Positions 38,692-49,800 of a stretch of 64,000 nt of DNA are shown here, one piece after another. A program made the translations under genes and the position numbers. Origin of the DNA: Streptomyces sp. NBC_00190 (GTDB taxonomy: Bacteria > Actinomycetota > Actinomycetes > Streptomycetales > Streptomycetaceae); contig NZ_CP108131.1 of assembly GCF_036203305.1 (NCBI RefSeq), positions 6,262,001 through 6,326,000 on the forward strand, written 5' to 3'. Numbering within the stretch: the first letter of the stretch is position 1; each line of letters opens with the position of its first letter. A model generated the notes under the pieces. That model worked only from the letters and a program-made list of their open reading frames with translations, searched no databases and was not told where the DNA came from.

Positions 38692-38728
38692 CCTCGGTGG
38701 GTGTCCTTTCGGTGGGGACCGGGCCCGC

Positions 38729-38929
38729 TCACGGGGCGGTCCAGGTGCCCGGCGGGCGCCAGCCGCGCGCGGGGCCCCAGTCGGCTGCCCGGGGCCGGGC
38801 CGCGGCCTCCTCCCCGGCCCCGCCCCGCCGCCGGGCGGCGGAGAGCAGGACGAGGAGGACGGCGGCGAGTTCCGTACTGTCCGGGGCGCCGCGCACGATC
38901 GTCATGTGTGGTTCGGCCCGCTCGCTCAT
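38729..38929 (-). CDS. Acyl-CoA carboxylase epsilon subunit
   Basis: This 66-residue protein has the epsilon-subunit signature IVRGAPDSTELAAVLLVL in its N-terminal half and a basic, Trp-containing C-terminal tail (ADWGPARGW). In actinomycetes this small subunit stabilises the alpha-beta carboxylase complex and raises its activity. It lies 34 bp downstream of the beta-subunit gene on the same strand, the usual pairing. The biotinylated alpha subunit is not in this window and is presumably shared from elsewhere in the genome. Confidence 0.88.
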   Translation of the reverse strand: MSERAEPHMTIVRGAPDSTELAAVLLVLLSAARRRGGAGEEAAARPRAADWGPARGWRPPGTWTAP

Positions 38930-38963
38930 CGGGCGTGCTCCTCAGTCATGGGGGGTGTGTCGG

Positions 38964-40523
38964 TCAGAACGGCGGGTTGCCGTGCTTGCGCTCGGGCAGC
39001 GGCACGTGCTTGGCACGCAGCGCGTCCAGCGCGTCCACCAGCACCTGCCGGGTCGTGGCCGGGTCGATGACGTCGTCGACGAGGCCCCGCTCGGCGGCGT
39101 AGTAGGGGTGCATGAGTTCCTGGCGGTACTGCTTGACGCGCTGTGCGCGCGCCGCCTCGGGGTCGTCCGCGGCGGCGATCTCCCGGCGGAAGACGACATT
39201 GGCGGCGCCCTCCGCGCCCATCACCGCGATCTCGTTCGTGGGCCACGCGAACGACAGGTCCGCGCCGATCGAGCGGGAGTCCATGACGATGTACGCGCCG
39301 CCGTACGCCTTGCGCAGGATCACCTGCACCCGGGGCACCGTGGCCGCGCAGTACGCGTACAGCAGCTTCGCGCCGTGCCGGATGACTCCGCTGTGCTCCT
39401 GGTCGCTGCCCGGCAGGAAGCCCGGCACGTCCACCAGGGTCACCAGCGGGACGCTGAACGCGTCGCAGGTCTGCACGAACCGGGCCGCCTTCTCCGCGGC
39501 ATGGATGTCCAGCACCCCGGCGAGCGAGGCGGGCTGGTTGGCGACGATCCCCACCACGTGCCCGTCCAGCCGGGCCAGACCACAGATGATGTTGGTCGCC
39601 CAGTTGGCGTGGACCTCGAACAGATCGCCGTCGTCGACGATCTCCTCGATCACGGCGCGCATGTCGTACGAGCGGTTCGGGTCGGCCGGCACCAGCTCCG
39701 ACAGCGCCTCGCCCGGGCGGTCGGCCGGGTCGGTGGCGGGCACGAAGGGGGGCAGCTCACGGTTGTTGGACGGCAGCAGCGACAGCAGGTGCCGTACCTC
39801 TTCGAGGCACTCCTCCTCCGTGTCGTACAGGAACGCGCTCGCGCCGGAGACCGAGGAGTGGACCTGGGCTCCGCCGAGGTCGTTGTGGCTGATCTTCTCC
39901 CCGGTCACCGCCTGCACCACGTCCGGGCCGGTGATGTACATCTGCGCGATGTCGCGCACCATGAACACGTAGTCCGTCAGGGCGGGGGAGTACGTCGCCC
40001 CGCCGGCGCACGGCCCGAGCATCACGCTGATCTGCGGGATCACCCCGGACGCGGCCACGTTGCGGCGGAAGATGCCCCCGTACCCGGCGAGCGCGGTGAC
40101 GCCCTCCTGGATACGGGCCCCCGCGCCGTCGCTGAGCGACACCAGCGGGGCGCCCGCCGCCACCGCGAGGTCCATCACCTTGTGGATCTTCTGCGCGTGC
40201 GCCTCGCCGAGCGAGCCGCCGAAGATCCGGAAGTCGTGCGCGTACACGAACACCCGCCGGCCGTCGACCTTGCCCCAGCCGGTCACCACGCCGTCGGTGT
40301 GCGGCCTGCGGTCCTCCAGGCCGAAGCCCGTGGCCCGGTGCCGGCGCAGCTGCTCGATCTCGCGGAACGTACCCGGATCGAACAGCAGGTCCAGCCGCTC
40401 GCGCACGGTCAGCTTGCCGCGGGCGTGCTGCGCCTCGGAGGCGCTCGCGGACGGCCCCAGCTCTACGGACTCCTTGATCGCTCCTAGTTCGGCCACTCGG
40501 ACACTGACATCGGCAACTGACAT
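38964..40523 (-). CDS. Acyl-CoA carboxylase beta subunit (carboxyltransferase)
   Basis: This 519-residue carboxyltransferase contains GRRVFVYAHDFRIFGGSLGE, SDGAGARIQEGVTALAGYG and LRKAYGGAYIVMDSRSIGAD, all typical of PccB/AccD-type subunits. The two Gly-rich oxyanion-hole segments are intact. It transfers carboxyl from biotin to acetyl- or propionyl-CoA. Given that every visible AT domain in the adjacent PKS looks malonyl-specific, a role in malonyl-CoA supply is inferred, though the specificity residue cannot be confirmed by eye. It is divergent from the first PKS gene and followed by the epsilon-subunit and thioesterase genes. Confidence 0.92.
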   Translation of the reverse strand: MSVADVSVRVAELGAIKESVELGPSASASEAQHARGKLTVRERLDLLFDPGTFREIEQLRRHRATGFGLEDRRPHTDGVVTGWGKVDGRRVFVYAHDFRIFGGSLGEAHAQKIHKVMDLAVAAGAPLVSLSDGAGARIQEGVTALAGYGGIFRRNVAASGVIPQISVMLGPCAGGATYSPALTDYVFMVRDIAQMYITGPDVVQAVTGEKISHNDLGGAQVHSSVSGASAFLYDTEEECLEEVRHLLSLLPSNNRELPPFVPATDPADRPGEALSELVPADPNRSYDMRAVIEEIVDDGDLFEVHANWATNIICGLARLDGHVVGIVANQPASLAGVLDIHAAEKAARFVQTCDAFSVPLVTLVDVPGFLPGSDQEHSGVIRHGAKLLYAYCAATVPRVQVILRKAYGGAYIVMDSRSIGADLSFAWPTNEIAVMGAEGAANVVFRREIAAADDPEAARAQRVKQYRQELMHPYYAAERGLVDDVIDPATTRQVLVDALDALRAKHVPLPERKHGNPPF

Positions 40524-40850
40524 GCTCCACCCGTCTCTTCGGCCGTCGGGGCCCGCCTGAAGCGGAGCCGCACTGGGCAGTGCGTGTCATTGAAGGTGGC
40601 CGGGGCGGGCGCGGAGAACACCGACCACCCCCCTGACCGCTCGGTGACCCGCCCGCACCCCCGCCCAGCAGGCACGTCGCCACGGGCGGGGCGGGCGCGC
40701 GGCGTCCGGCGCGGGGTCCGGGCGGGCGCCGGGCAGGGTCAACACCTGGGGGGATAGGGGTGTCGCGCCCCTTCGGGGCCGACCTAGCGTGCGATCACCC
40801 CGTGGCCGGAACTGACCCGGGGCAATCGATACCGAGCTGGGAGCGTGCAG
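40524..40850. promoter_or_regulatory. Divergent promoter region of the polyketide cluster
   Basis: This 327-bp gap separates the carboxylase and PKS genes and should hold both promoters. It contains an inverted repeat ACACC-N12-GGTGT at 40742-40763 with a G-rich centre, and a small hairpin GCCCC-TTC-GGGGC at 40767-40779. A pathway-specific activator may bind here; none is encoded in the window. GGGAG at 40839 serves the PKS start. Confidence 0.55.
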
Positions 40851-43800
40851 ATGTCCGCGGGCTTCGATCCTGTCGCTGATGACTTGTCCGGCGCGGAGGT
40901 CCGCCCGGGGGCCCAACTGGCCGCCCGGCTGACCGGACTTCCCGGGAGCGAGCAGTCCAGGCTTCTCCTCGACCTGGTCTGTGCGCAGGCCGCCGACATC
41001 CTCCGCAAGGCCCGTCCCGACACCGAACCGGTGGTCGCGACCGGAACCTCCTTCAAGGAACTGGGCCTGGACTCGATCGCCCTGGTCGACCTGCACGCCC
41101 GGATCAACGCCGCGACCGGGCTGGGCCTGCCGGTGACCGCCGCGTTCGACCACCCCAGCCCCGAGCTGCTGGCCGCGTACGTCCGTACGGAACTCCTGGG
41201 CGGACCCGCCGAGCCGGTGGCCGCGCACCCCGCCCCGGCCGCGGCCGCCCCCGAGGTCTTCGACGGCGAGCCCATCGCCGTCGTCGGCATCGGCGGCCGC
41301 TTCCCCGGCGGAGTCCGCTCGGCCGAGGAGCTGTGGGACCTGGTCGCCCGGGGCGGCACCGCCGTCGGCCCCTTCCCCGACAACCGCGGCTGGGACCTCG
41401 ACGCGCTGTTCGACGACGACCCGGCCACACCCGGCACCTGCTACACCCGCACCGGCGGGTTCCTGCACGACGCCGCCGAGTTCGACGCCGAGTTCTTCGG
41501 CATCAGCCCGCGCGAGGCGTTGGCCATGGACCCGCAGCAGCGGCTGCTGCTGGAGACCGCCTGGGAGGCGCTGGAGCGGACCGGCATCGACCCGACCTCG
41601 CTGCGCGGCACCCGCACCGGCGTCTTCATCGGCGCTGGCCCCTCCGAGTACGGGCCGCGGGTGCAGGACGCCCCCGAGAGCCTGACCGGCTACCTCGTCA
41701 CCGGCGGCGCGCTCAGCGTCACCTCGGGGCGCGTCGCCTACGCGCTGGGCCTGGAGGGCCCGGCGCTCACCGTCGACACGGCGTGCTCGGGATCGCTGGT
41801 CTCGCTGCACCTGGCCGTGCAGTCGCTGCGCCGCGGCGAGTGCTCCATGGCTCTGGCCGGCGGTGTCACCGTACTGAGCACGCCCGGCCTGTTCACCGAG
41901 TTCAGCAGGCAGCGCGGGCTCGCCCCCGACGGGCAGATCAAGGCCTTCGCCGCGGGCGCCGACGGAACCTCCTTCGCCGAGGGCGTCGGCCTGCTCGTCG
42001 TGGAACGCCTCGACGACGCCCGCCGCAACGGACACCAGGTGCTCGCCGTCATCCGCGGATCGGCCGTCAACCAGGACGGCGCCAGCAACGGCCTCACCGC
42101 CCCCAGCGGCACGGCGCAGCAGCGCGTCATCCTGCAGGCCCTCGCCGACGCCGGGCTGTCCGGCGACGAGGTCGACGCGGTCGAGGCGCACGGCACCGGC
42201 ACCACGCTGGGCGACCCGATCGAGGCCCGGGCGCTGATCGCCACCTACGGCAAGGACCGCCCCGAGGACCGGCCGCTGTGGCTCGGTTCGGTCAAGTCCA
42301 ACCTGGGGCACACCCAGGCCGCGGCCGGCGTCGCCGGACTGATGAAGATGATCATGGCGATGCGGCACGGAGTGCTCCCGCAGACCCTGCACGTCGACGC
42401 CCCCAGCGGGAACGTCGACTGGTCGGCCGGGACCGTACGGCTGCTCACCGAGCCCGTGCCGTGGCCGACGGACGAGGACCGGCCGCGCCGGGCGGGCGTC
42501 TCCGGCTTCGGCATCAGCGGCACCAACGCGCACATCATCGTGGAGGAGCCGCCCCGCGAGCCGCTGGCGGACACCCCCGCGCCCGCCGGTACCGGCGCCG
42601 ACGCCCTCACGCCCGGCGCCGTACCCGCCCTCGTACCGGTCGCAGGCCGCTCCGACGAGGGCCTGCGCGCGCAGGCCGCGCGGCTCGCCCAGTACCTGGC
42701 CGAACGGCCCGAGCTCACCCCCGGCGACGTCGGGCACTCGCTCGGCACCGGCCGGGCCGCCCTCGAACACCGCGCCACCGTCCTGGCCGCCGACCGGGAG
42801 GAACTCCTGGAGGGGCTGCGCGCCCTCGCCGACGGACAGAGCACCCCGGGAACCCGCACCGGGGCCCTCCCCGCCGGGCGCCTCGCCTTCCTCTTCACCG
42901 GCCAGGGCAGCCAGCGCCTGGCCATGGGACGGCAGCTGTACGACACCCACCCCGTGTTCGCGGACGCCCTCGCCGACGCGATCGGCTGGCTCGACCTCCA
43001 GCTCGACACCTCCCTGTGGGACGTCCTCTTCGCCGAGCCCGGCTCCGAGGCCGCGGCCCTCCTCGACGAGACCCGCTACGCCCAGACCGCCCTGTTCGCC
43101 GTCGAGACCGCCCTTTTCCGGCTCGTCGAGTCCTGGGGCGTGCGCCCCGACTTCCTCGCCGGCCACTCGATCGGCGAGATCGCGGCCGCCCACGCCGCGG
43201 GCGTCCTCAACCTGGAGGACGCGGCCACCCTCGTCGCCGCCCGCGGCCGCCTGATGCAGGAGCTGCCCCCGGGCGGAGCCATGGTCGCCGTACAGGCCGC
43301 CGAGGAGGAGGTCCTCCCGTACCTCGGCGAGCAGGTCGCCGTCGCCGCCGTCAACGGCCCCGACTCCGTGGTCCTCTCGGGCGAGGAGAGCGCCGTACGG
43401 GCGCTCGCCGACCGGTTCGCCGACCAGGGGCGCAAGACCAAGCGGCTCCAGGTCAGCCACGCCTTCCACTCGCCGCTCATGGAGCCGATGCTGGAAGAGT
43501 TCCGGCGGGTCGCGGGCATCCTCACCTACGCCGCGCCGCGCATCCCGATCGTCTCCACCGTCACCGGACGGCTCGCCACCTCCGAGGAACTGCGCTCGCC
43601 CGACTACTGGACCGGCCACGTCCGCGAGGCCGTCCGGTTCGCCGACGCCGTGGACTGGCTCTCCGGGCAGGGCGGCGTACGCACCTTCCTGGAGCTCGGC
43701 CCCGACGCGGTCCTCAGCGCGCTGGGCCAGCACTGCCTGCCCGAGGAGCGCGAGGCCGACACGGTCTTCGCGCCCATGCTGCGCGCCGGCAAGGACGAGG

Positions 43801-46800
43801 TCCGCGAGGCGCTCGGCGCCGCCGCCCTCGCCCACACCCGCGGCGCCCTGCTCGACTGGGCCGCCGTGTACGCGGGACGCGACACCCGCCGCGTCGACCT
43901 GCCCACCTACGCCTTCCGCACGCGGCGCTACTGGCTCGCCCCCGAGCGGGCCGGCGGTGACCCCTCGGGGCTGGGCCAGCTCGCCGCCCAGCACCCGCTG
44001 CTGGGATCCGTCGTCGACCTCGCGGGCGCCGGCGGCACCGTCCTGACCGGCCGGCTGTCGCTGCGTACCCACCCGTGGATCGCCGACCACACCATCGCCG
44101 GGGTCACCCTGCTGCCCGGCACCGCCTTCGTGGAACTCGCCCTGCGGGCCGGAGCGGAGACCGGCTGCGCGTTGGTCGAGGAGCTGACGCTCCAGTCCCC
44201 GCTGGTCCTGCCCGAATCGGGCGGAGTGGCGCTCCAGGTGGTCGTCGCCGCCCCCGACGAGGCCGGCCGCCGCGCCGTCGAGTGCTACTCGCGCCCCGAC
44301 GGCGCCGACAGCGCCGACGAGGCCGAGGACGGCTGGGTGCGCCACGCCACCGGCGTCCTCGCGCCCGCCGCCCCGGAAGCGGACGCCGCCGCCCTCTCCG
44401 GCCCCTGGCCCCCGGCCGGCGCCGTCCCGCTGGACGTCAGCACCCTGTACGGCGACATGGCGGACGAGGGCTACGGCTACGGGCCCGCCTTCCACGGCGT
44501 CCAGGCCGCCTGGCTCCGCGACGGCGAGGTCTTCGCCGAGGTCGAGCCCCCGCAGCCGGCGCGCGCGGACGCCGCGGCCTACGGACTGCACCCCGCCCTG
44601 CTGGACGCCGCGCTGCACCCCGCCGACCACACCCTGGCGGCCCGCGGCAGCCGGCCCGAGGGCACCTGGATCCCCTTCTCCTGGAACGGGGTCACGCTGT
44701 ACACGTCCGGCGCCTCCGCCGTGCGCGTACGGATCACCGCGCGCGGGAGCGAGGAGCTCGCGGTCACCGTCGCCGCCGCCGACGGCTCCCCCGTCGCCCG
44801 GGTCGACTCGCTGCTGCTGCGCGCCGTCACCGGGGCGCAGCTCGCCGGGGACCGGCCCGACCCGCTGCTGCGCGTGCAGTGGAACCCCCTCGAACTGCCC
44901 GCCACCGCGGTCGGGTTCGCCGAGTTCGCGGATCTCGCCGATCTGGCGGACGGCCCGGTGCCGCCCGTCGTCGTCCACCGCACCCTCCCCACCCCGGACG
45001 GCGACCTGCCCGCCGCCGTCCGCACGGTGGCCGCCGACGCGCTGGCCGCCCTGCGGACCTGGCTGGAGAACGACCGCTACGCCGAGTCCCGCCTGGTCGT
45101 CGTCACCCGCGACGGCGCGGCCGTACCCGGCACCGACGTCGACCTCGCGCAGGCACCCGTCTGGGGTCTCGTACGGTCGGCCGAGGCGGAGAACCCCGGC
45201 CGCTTCACCCTCGTCGACACCGACGAGGCCGGACTCGCCTCGCTCGGCCGCGCGCTCGCCGGCACCGAACCCGAACTGGCCCTGCGGGGAGCCGGGTCGT
45301 ACGTGCCGAGGCTGGCCGCCGTACCCGCTCCCGCCGAGGAGCGCCCGGCCCCCTGGGACGAAACCGGCACCGTACTGATCACCGGCGGCACCGGCGGCGT
45401 CGGCGCCGAACTCGCCCGCCACCTGGTGCGGCGGCACGGCGTCCGCCACCTCCTGCTCACCAGCAGGCGCGGCCCGGACGCCCCCGGAGCGCGCGAACTC
45501 GTCGCCGACCTCGCCGCCCTGGGCGCCGAGGCCACCGTCACCGCCACCGACGTCGCCGACCGGGACGCCCTGGCCGTGCTGCTCGCCGCGATCCCGGCCG
45601 CGCACCCGCTGCGCGCCGTGGTGCACGCGGCCGGCGTCATCGACGACGGCCTGACCGGCTCCCTCACCGCGCAGCGGCTCGACACCGTGATGCGGCCCAA
45701 GGTGGACGCGGCCTGGAACCTCCACGAGCTGACCGCGGACCTCGGCCTCACCGCCTTCGTCCTCTTCTCGTCCGCGTCGACCGTCCTCGACGGCGCGGGC
45801 CAGGGCAACTACGCCGCCGCCAACCTCTTCCTCGACGCGCTGGCCGCCCGCCGCGCGGCGGCCGGCCAGGTCGTCACCTCCCTCGCCTGGGGCCTGTGGG
45901 CCGGCGGCGGCGGCATGGGCGCGACCCTCGACGCGGCCGCCCTCACCCGCATCGAGCGCCTCGGCCTCGACTCGCTGTCCTTCGAGGAGAACCTCGCCCA
46001 GCTGGACAAGGCCCTGGCCGGCCACGAGCCGGCGGTGGTCCCCGTACGCGTGAACCACCGTGCCGTACGCGGCCGTTCCGACGGCACGCCCACCCTGCTG
46101 CGGGCCCTCGTGCGCAGCGCCGTCCGCCGTCCGGCGGCCGGGGCGTCCGCCGCCTCCGTACCGAACGCCCAGGTGCCGCTCGGCGCGCGGCTCGCGGAAA
46201 TCGGGGCGGCCGACCGCCTCGCCACGGTGCTGCGGCTGGTCCGTACCGAGGCCGCGGCCGTACTCGGCTACCAGAGCGCCGAAGAGGTCACCGCGACCCG
46301 GGCGTTCACCGAGACCGGCTTCGACTCGCTGGCCGCGGTGGAGCTGCGCAACCGCCTCGGCGCGGCCACCGGCCTGCGGCTCAGCGCCACCCTGACCTTC
46401 GACTACCCCACCGCGACAGCCCTGGCCGAGCACCTCGTCACCAAGCTCGTCGGCGCGGCCGCCCCCTCCGCGGCCCCCGCCCCGGCCGCGCCCGGCGGGC
46501 AGGCCGCCACCGACGCCGACCCGATCGTGATCGTCGGCATGGCCTGCCGCTACCCGGGCGGGGTGACCTCGCCCGAGGAGCTGTGGCAGCTGGTCGCGGA
46601 CGGCGCGGACGCCATCGGCCCCTTCCCCACCGACCGGGGCTGGGCGGACGACCTCTACGACCCGGAGATCGGCAAGCCCGGCAAGACGTACTCCACCGAG
46701 GGCGGATTCCTCTACGACGCCGCCCAGTTCGACCCGGCGTTCTTCGGGATCAGCCCGCGTGAGGCGCAGGCCATGGACCCGCAGCAGCGGCTGCTGCTGG

Positions 46801-49800
46801 AGGTCGCCTGGGAGACCTTCGAACGCGCCGGGATCGACCCCCGGTCCGTCAAGGGCAGCAGCACCGGCGTGTTCGCCGGCGTGATGTACCACGACTGGGG
46901 GCTGCGGCTCGGCCCGCTCCCCGAGGACGTGGCCGGCTACCACGGCAACGGCAGCCTGGCGAGCGTGGTCTCCGGGCGGGTCTCCTACGCCCTGGGCCTC
47001 GAAGGCCCGGCGGTCAGCGTGGACACGGCCTGCTCCTCCTCGCTGGTCGCCCTGCACATGGCCGCGCGCTCGCTGCGCTCGGGCGAGTGCTCGCTGGCCC
47101 TCGCCGGCGGTGTCACGATCATGTCCACCCCGGACACCTTCCTCGACATGAGCCGCCAGCGCGGTCTCGCCGCCGACGGCCGCTGCAAGTCCTTCGGAGA
47201 GGGCGCGGACGGTACGGGATGGGGCGAGGGCGCGGGCGTCCTGCTCCTGGAACGGCTCTCGGACGCCACGCGCAACGGACACCGGGTGCTGGCCGTCGTG
47301 CGCGGCTCGGCACTCAACCAGGACGGCGCCTCCAACGGCCTGACCGCCCCGAACGGCCCCGCGCAGCAGCGGGTGATCCGCCAGGCACTGGCGGACGCCG
47401 GACTGACGGCGGCCGAGGTCGACGTGGTCGAGGCGCACGGCACGGGTACCCGGCTGGGCGACCCGATCGAGGCGCAGGCCCTGCTGGAGACGTACGGCCA
47501 GGAACGCCCCGAGGGGCGGCCGCTGTGGCTCGGTTCCATCAAGTCGAACATGGGGCACACGCAGGCCGCCGCAGGTGTCGCGGGCATCATCAAGATGGTC
47601 AAGGCGATGGACCACGGCCTGCTGCCGCGGACCCTGTACGCCGAGACGGCGTCCGACCAGGTGGACTGGTCGGCCGGTGAGGTGGAACTGCTCACCGAGG
47701 CCCGCGCATGGGTGGCGTCCGGCGGGGTGCGCAGGGCCGGTGTGTCCTCCTTCGGGATCAGCGGCACCAACGCCCACGTGATCATCGAGCAGGCGCCCGA
47801 GCAGCAGGCGCGGGTCGCGACGGCCGCCGCGGCCGGGACCGGGCCGGGCGCCGAGCTCCCCGCCCTTCCCTGGGTGGTCTCCGGCGCCACCCCCGAGGCC
47901 CTGCGGGCCCAGGCCGACCGCCTGCGCGAGCGCCTCGCGGAACTCTCCGACGAGGAACTCGCCCCCGCCGCCGACGTACTGGCCACCGGACGCGCGGCCC
48001 TGGAGCACCGCGCCGTGGCCCTCGGCGCCGACCGCGCCGAGCTCTCCCGCTCGCTGGAGCTGCTCGCGGGCGCCGCCGTGGCCCAGGACGGCAAGACGGC
48101 CTTCCTCTTCACGGGGCAGGGCGCCCAGCGGCTGGGGATGGGCCGCGAACTGTACGCGTCCTTCCCCGTGTTCGCCGAGGCCTTCGACGCGGTGTGCGCG
48201 GAGACCGACCCGCACCTGGGCCGGTCGCTGCGCGAGGTGGTGTGGGGTGAGGACGCGGAGGCGCTGAACGCGACCGCCATCGCCCAGCCCGCCCTGTTCG
48301 CCCTCGAAGTCGCCCTGTTCCGGCTCGTGGAGGCCTGGGGCCTCACGCCCGACGTGGTCGCCGGTCACTCGATCGGCGAGCTCGCCGCCGCTCACGTCGC
48401 GGGGGTGCTGTCGCTGGCCGACGCGGCCCGGCTCGTCGTCGCACGCGGCCGACTGATGCAGGCCCTGCCCGTCGGCGGCGCTATGGTCGCCCTCCAGGCC
48501 ACCGAGGCGGAAGTCCTGCCGCTGTTCACCGACGAGGCGGGCATCGCGGCGGTCAACGGCCCGCGGTCCGTCGTCGTCTCGGGCACCGAGGCCGCGGTGC
48601 TCGCCGTGGGCGAGCACTTCGCCGCCGCGGGCCGCAAGACCAGCCGGCTGTCGGTCTCGCACGCCTTCCACTCGGCGCTCATGGAACCCATGCTCGACGA
48701 ACTGCGCACGGTGGCCGAGCGGTTGACGTTCCACGAGCCGCGCGTCACCGTCGTCTCCACCGTCACCGGCGACACCTCCACGCAGTGGCAGTCACCGGAG
48801 TACTGGGCCGGCCAGGTACGCGAGCCCGTCCGCTTCGCCGACGCGGTCCGCCGCGCCGAGGAACTGGGCGCCCGTACCTTCGTCGAGATCGGCCCCGACG
48901 CGGTCCTCACCGCACTCGGCGCGGGCTCCGCCACCCGTGAGGACACCGCCTTCGTCCCCCTGCTGCGCCGCGACCGTGACGAGGCCCGCGAGACGCTCAC
49001 CGGCATCGGCGCGGCCTGGGCGCGCGGCAGCGCCGTCGACTGGACCGCCGTGCTCGGCGGCCCGGCCCGCCGCCCCGGTACCCTCGTCGACCTGCCCACC
49101 TACGCCTTCCAGCGGGGGCGCTACTGGCTCGATGTACCGGCCAGGGCCGGAGACGTCGGCTCGGTCGGCCTCGACGCCGTCGACCACCCCGTTCTCGGCG
49201 CGGCCGTCCTGTCGCCCGAGTCGGGGTCCGTCGTCCTGACCGGCAGGCTCTCCGCCGCCGGACACCCCTGGGTCGCCGACCACGGTGTGCACGGAGCCGT
49301 ACTGCTCCCGGGCACCGGGTTCGTCGAACTCGCCGTACGCCTCGGCGACCAGGTCGGCTGCGACCTCCTGGAAGAAATGACCCTGGAGGCCCCGCTCGTC
49401 CTGCCCGCGACCGGCGGCGCCGCCCTGCGCGTCGCCGCGGGCGCCCCCGACGCGACCGGCCGCCGTCCCCTGCACATCCACTCCCGCCTGGACGGCGCCC
49501 CCGAGGGCGCCTGGACCCGCCACGCCACCGGCTTCCTCGCCACCGGCGAACCCCCGCGGGTCGAAGCGGACCTCACCCAGTGGCCGCCGCCCGGCGCCAC
49601 CACCGTGGACGTGACCGGGGCGTACGAGAGCCTGCGCGAGCGCGGATACGGCTACGGGCCCGCCTTCCAGGGCCTGAAGGCGGCCTGGCGGCGCGGCGAC
49701 GAACTGTTCGCCGAGGTCGCCCTGCCCGACACGGTGCGCGGCGAGGCCGGCGACTACGGCCTGCACCCGGCCCTCCTGGACACCGCCATGCACGTGGACG

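Noticed and set aside
40742..40763. Binding site of a PAS-LuxR polyene regulator
   Set aside because: The G-rich centre only loosely resembles the known CTVGGGAWWTCCCBAG operator; it was kept only as an inverted repeat in the promoter region.
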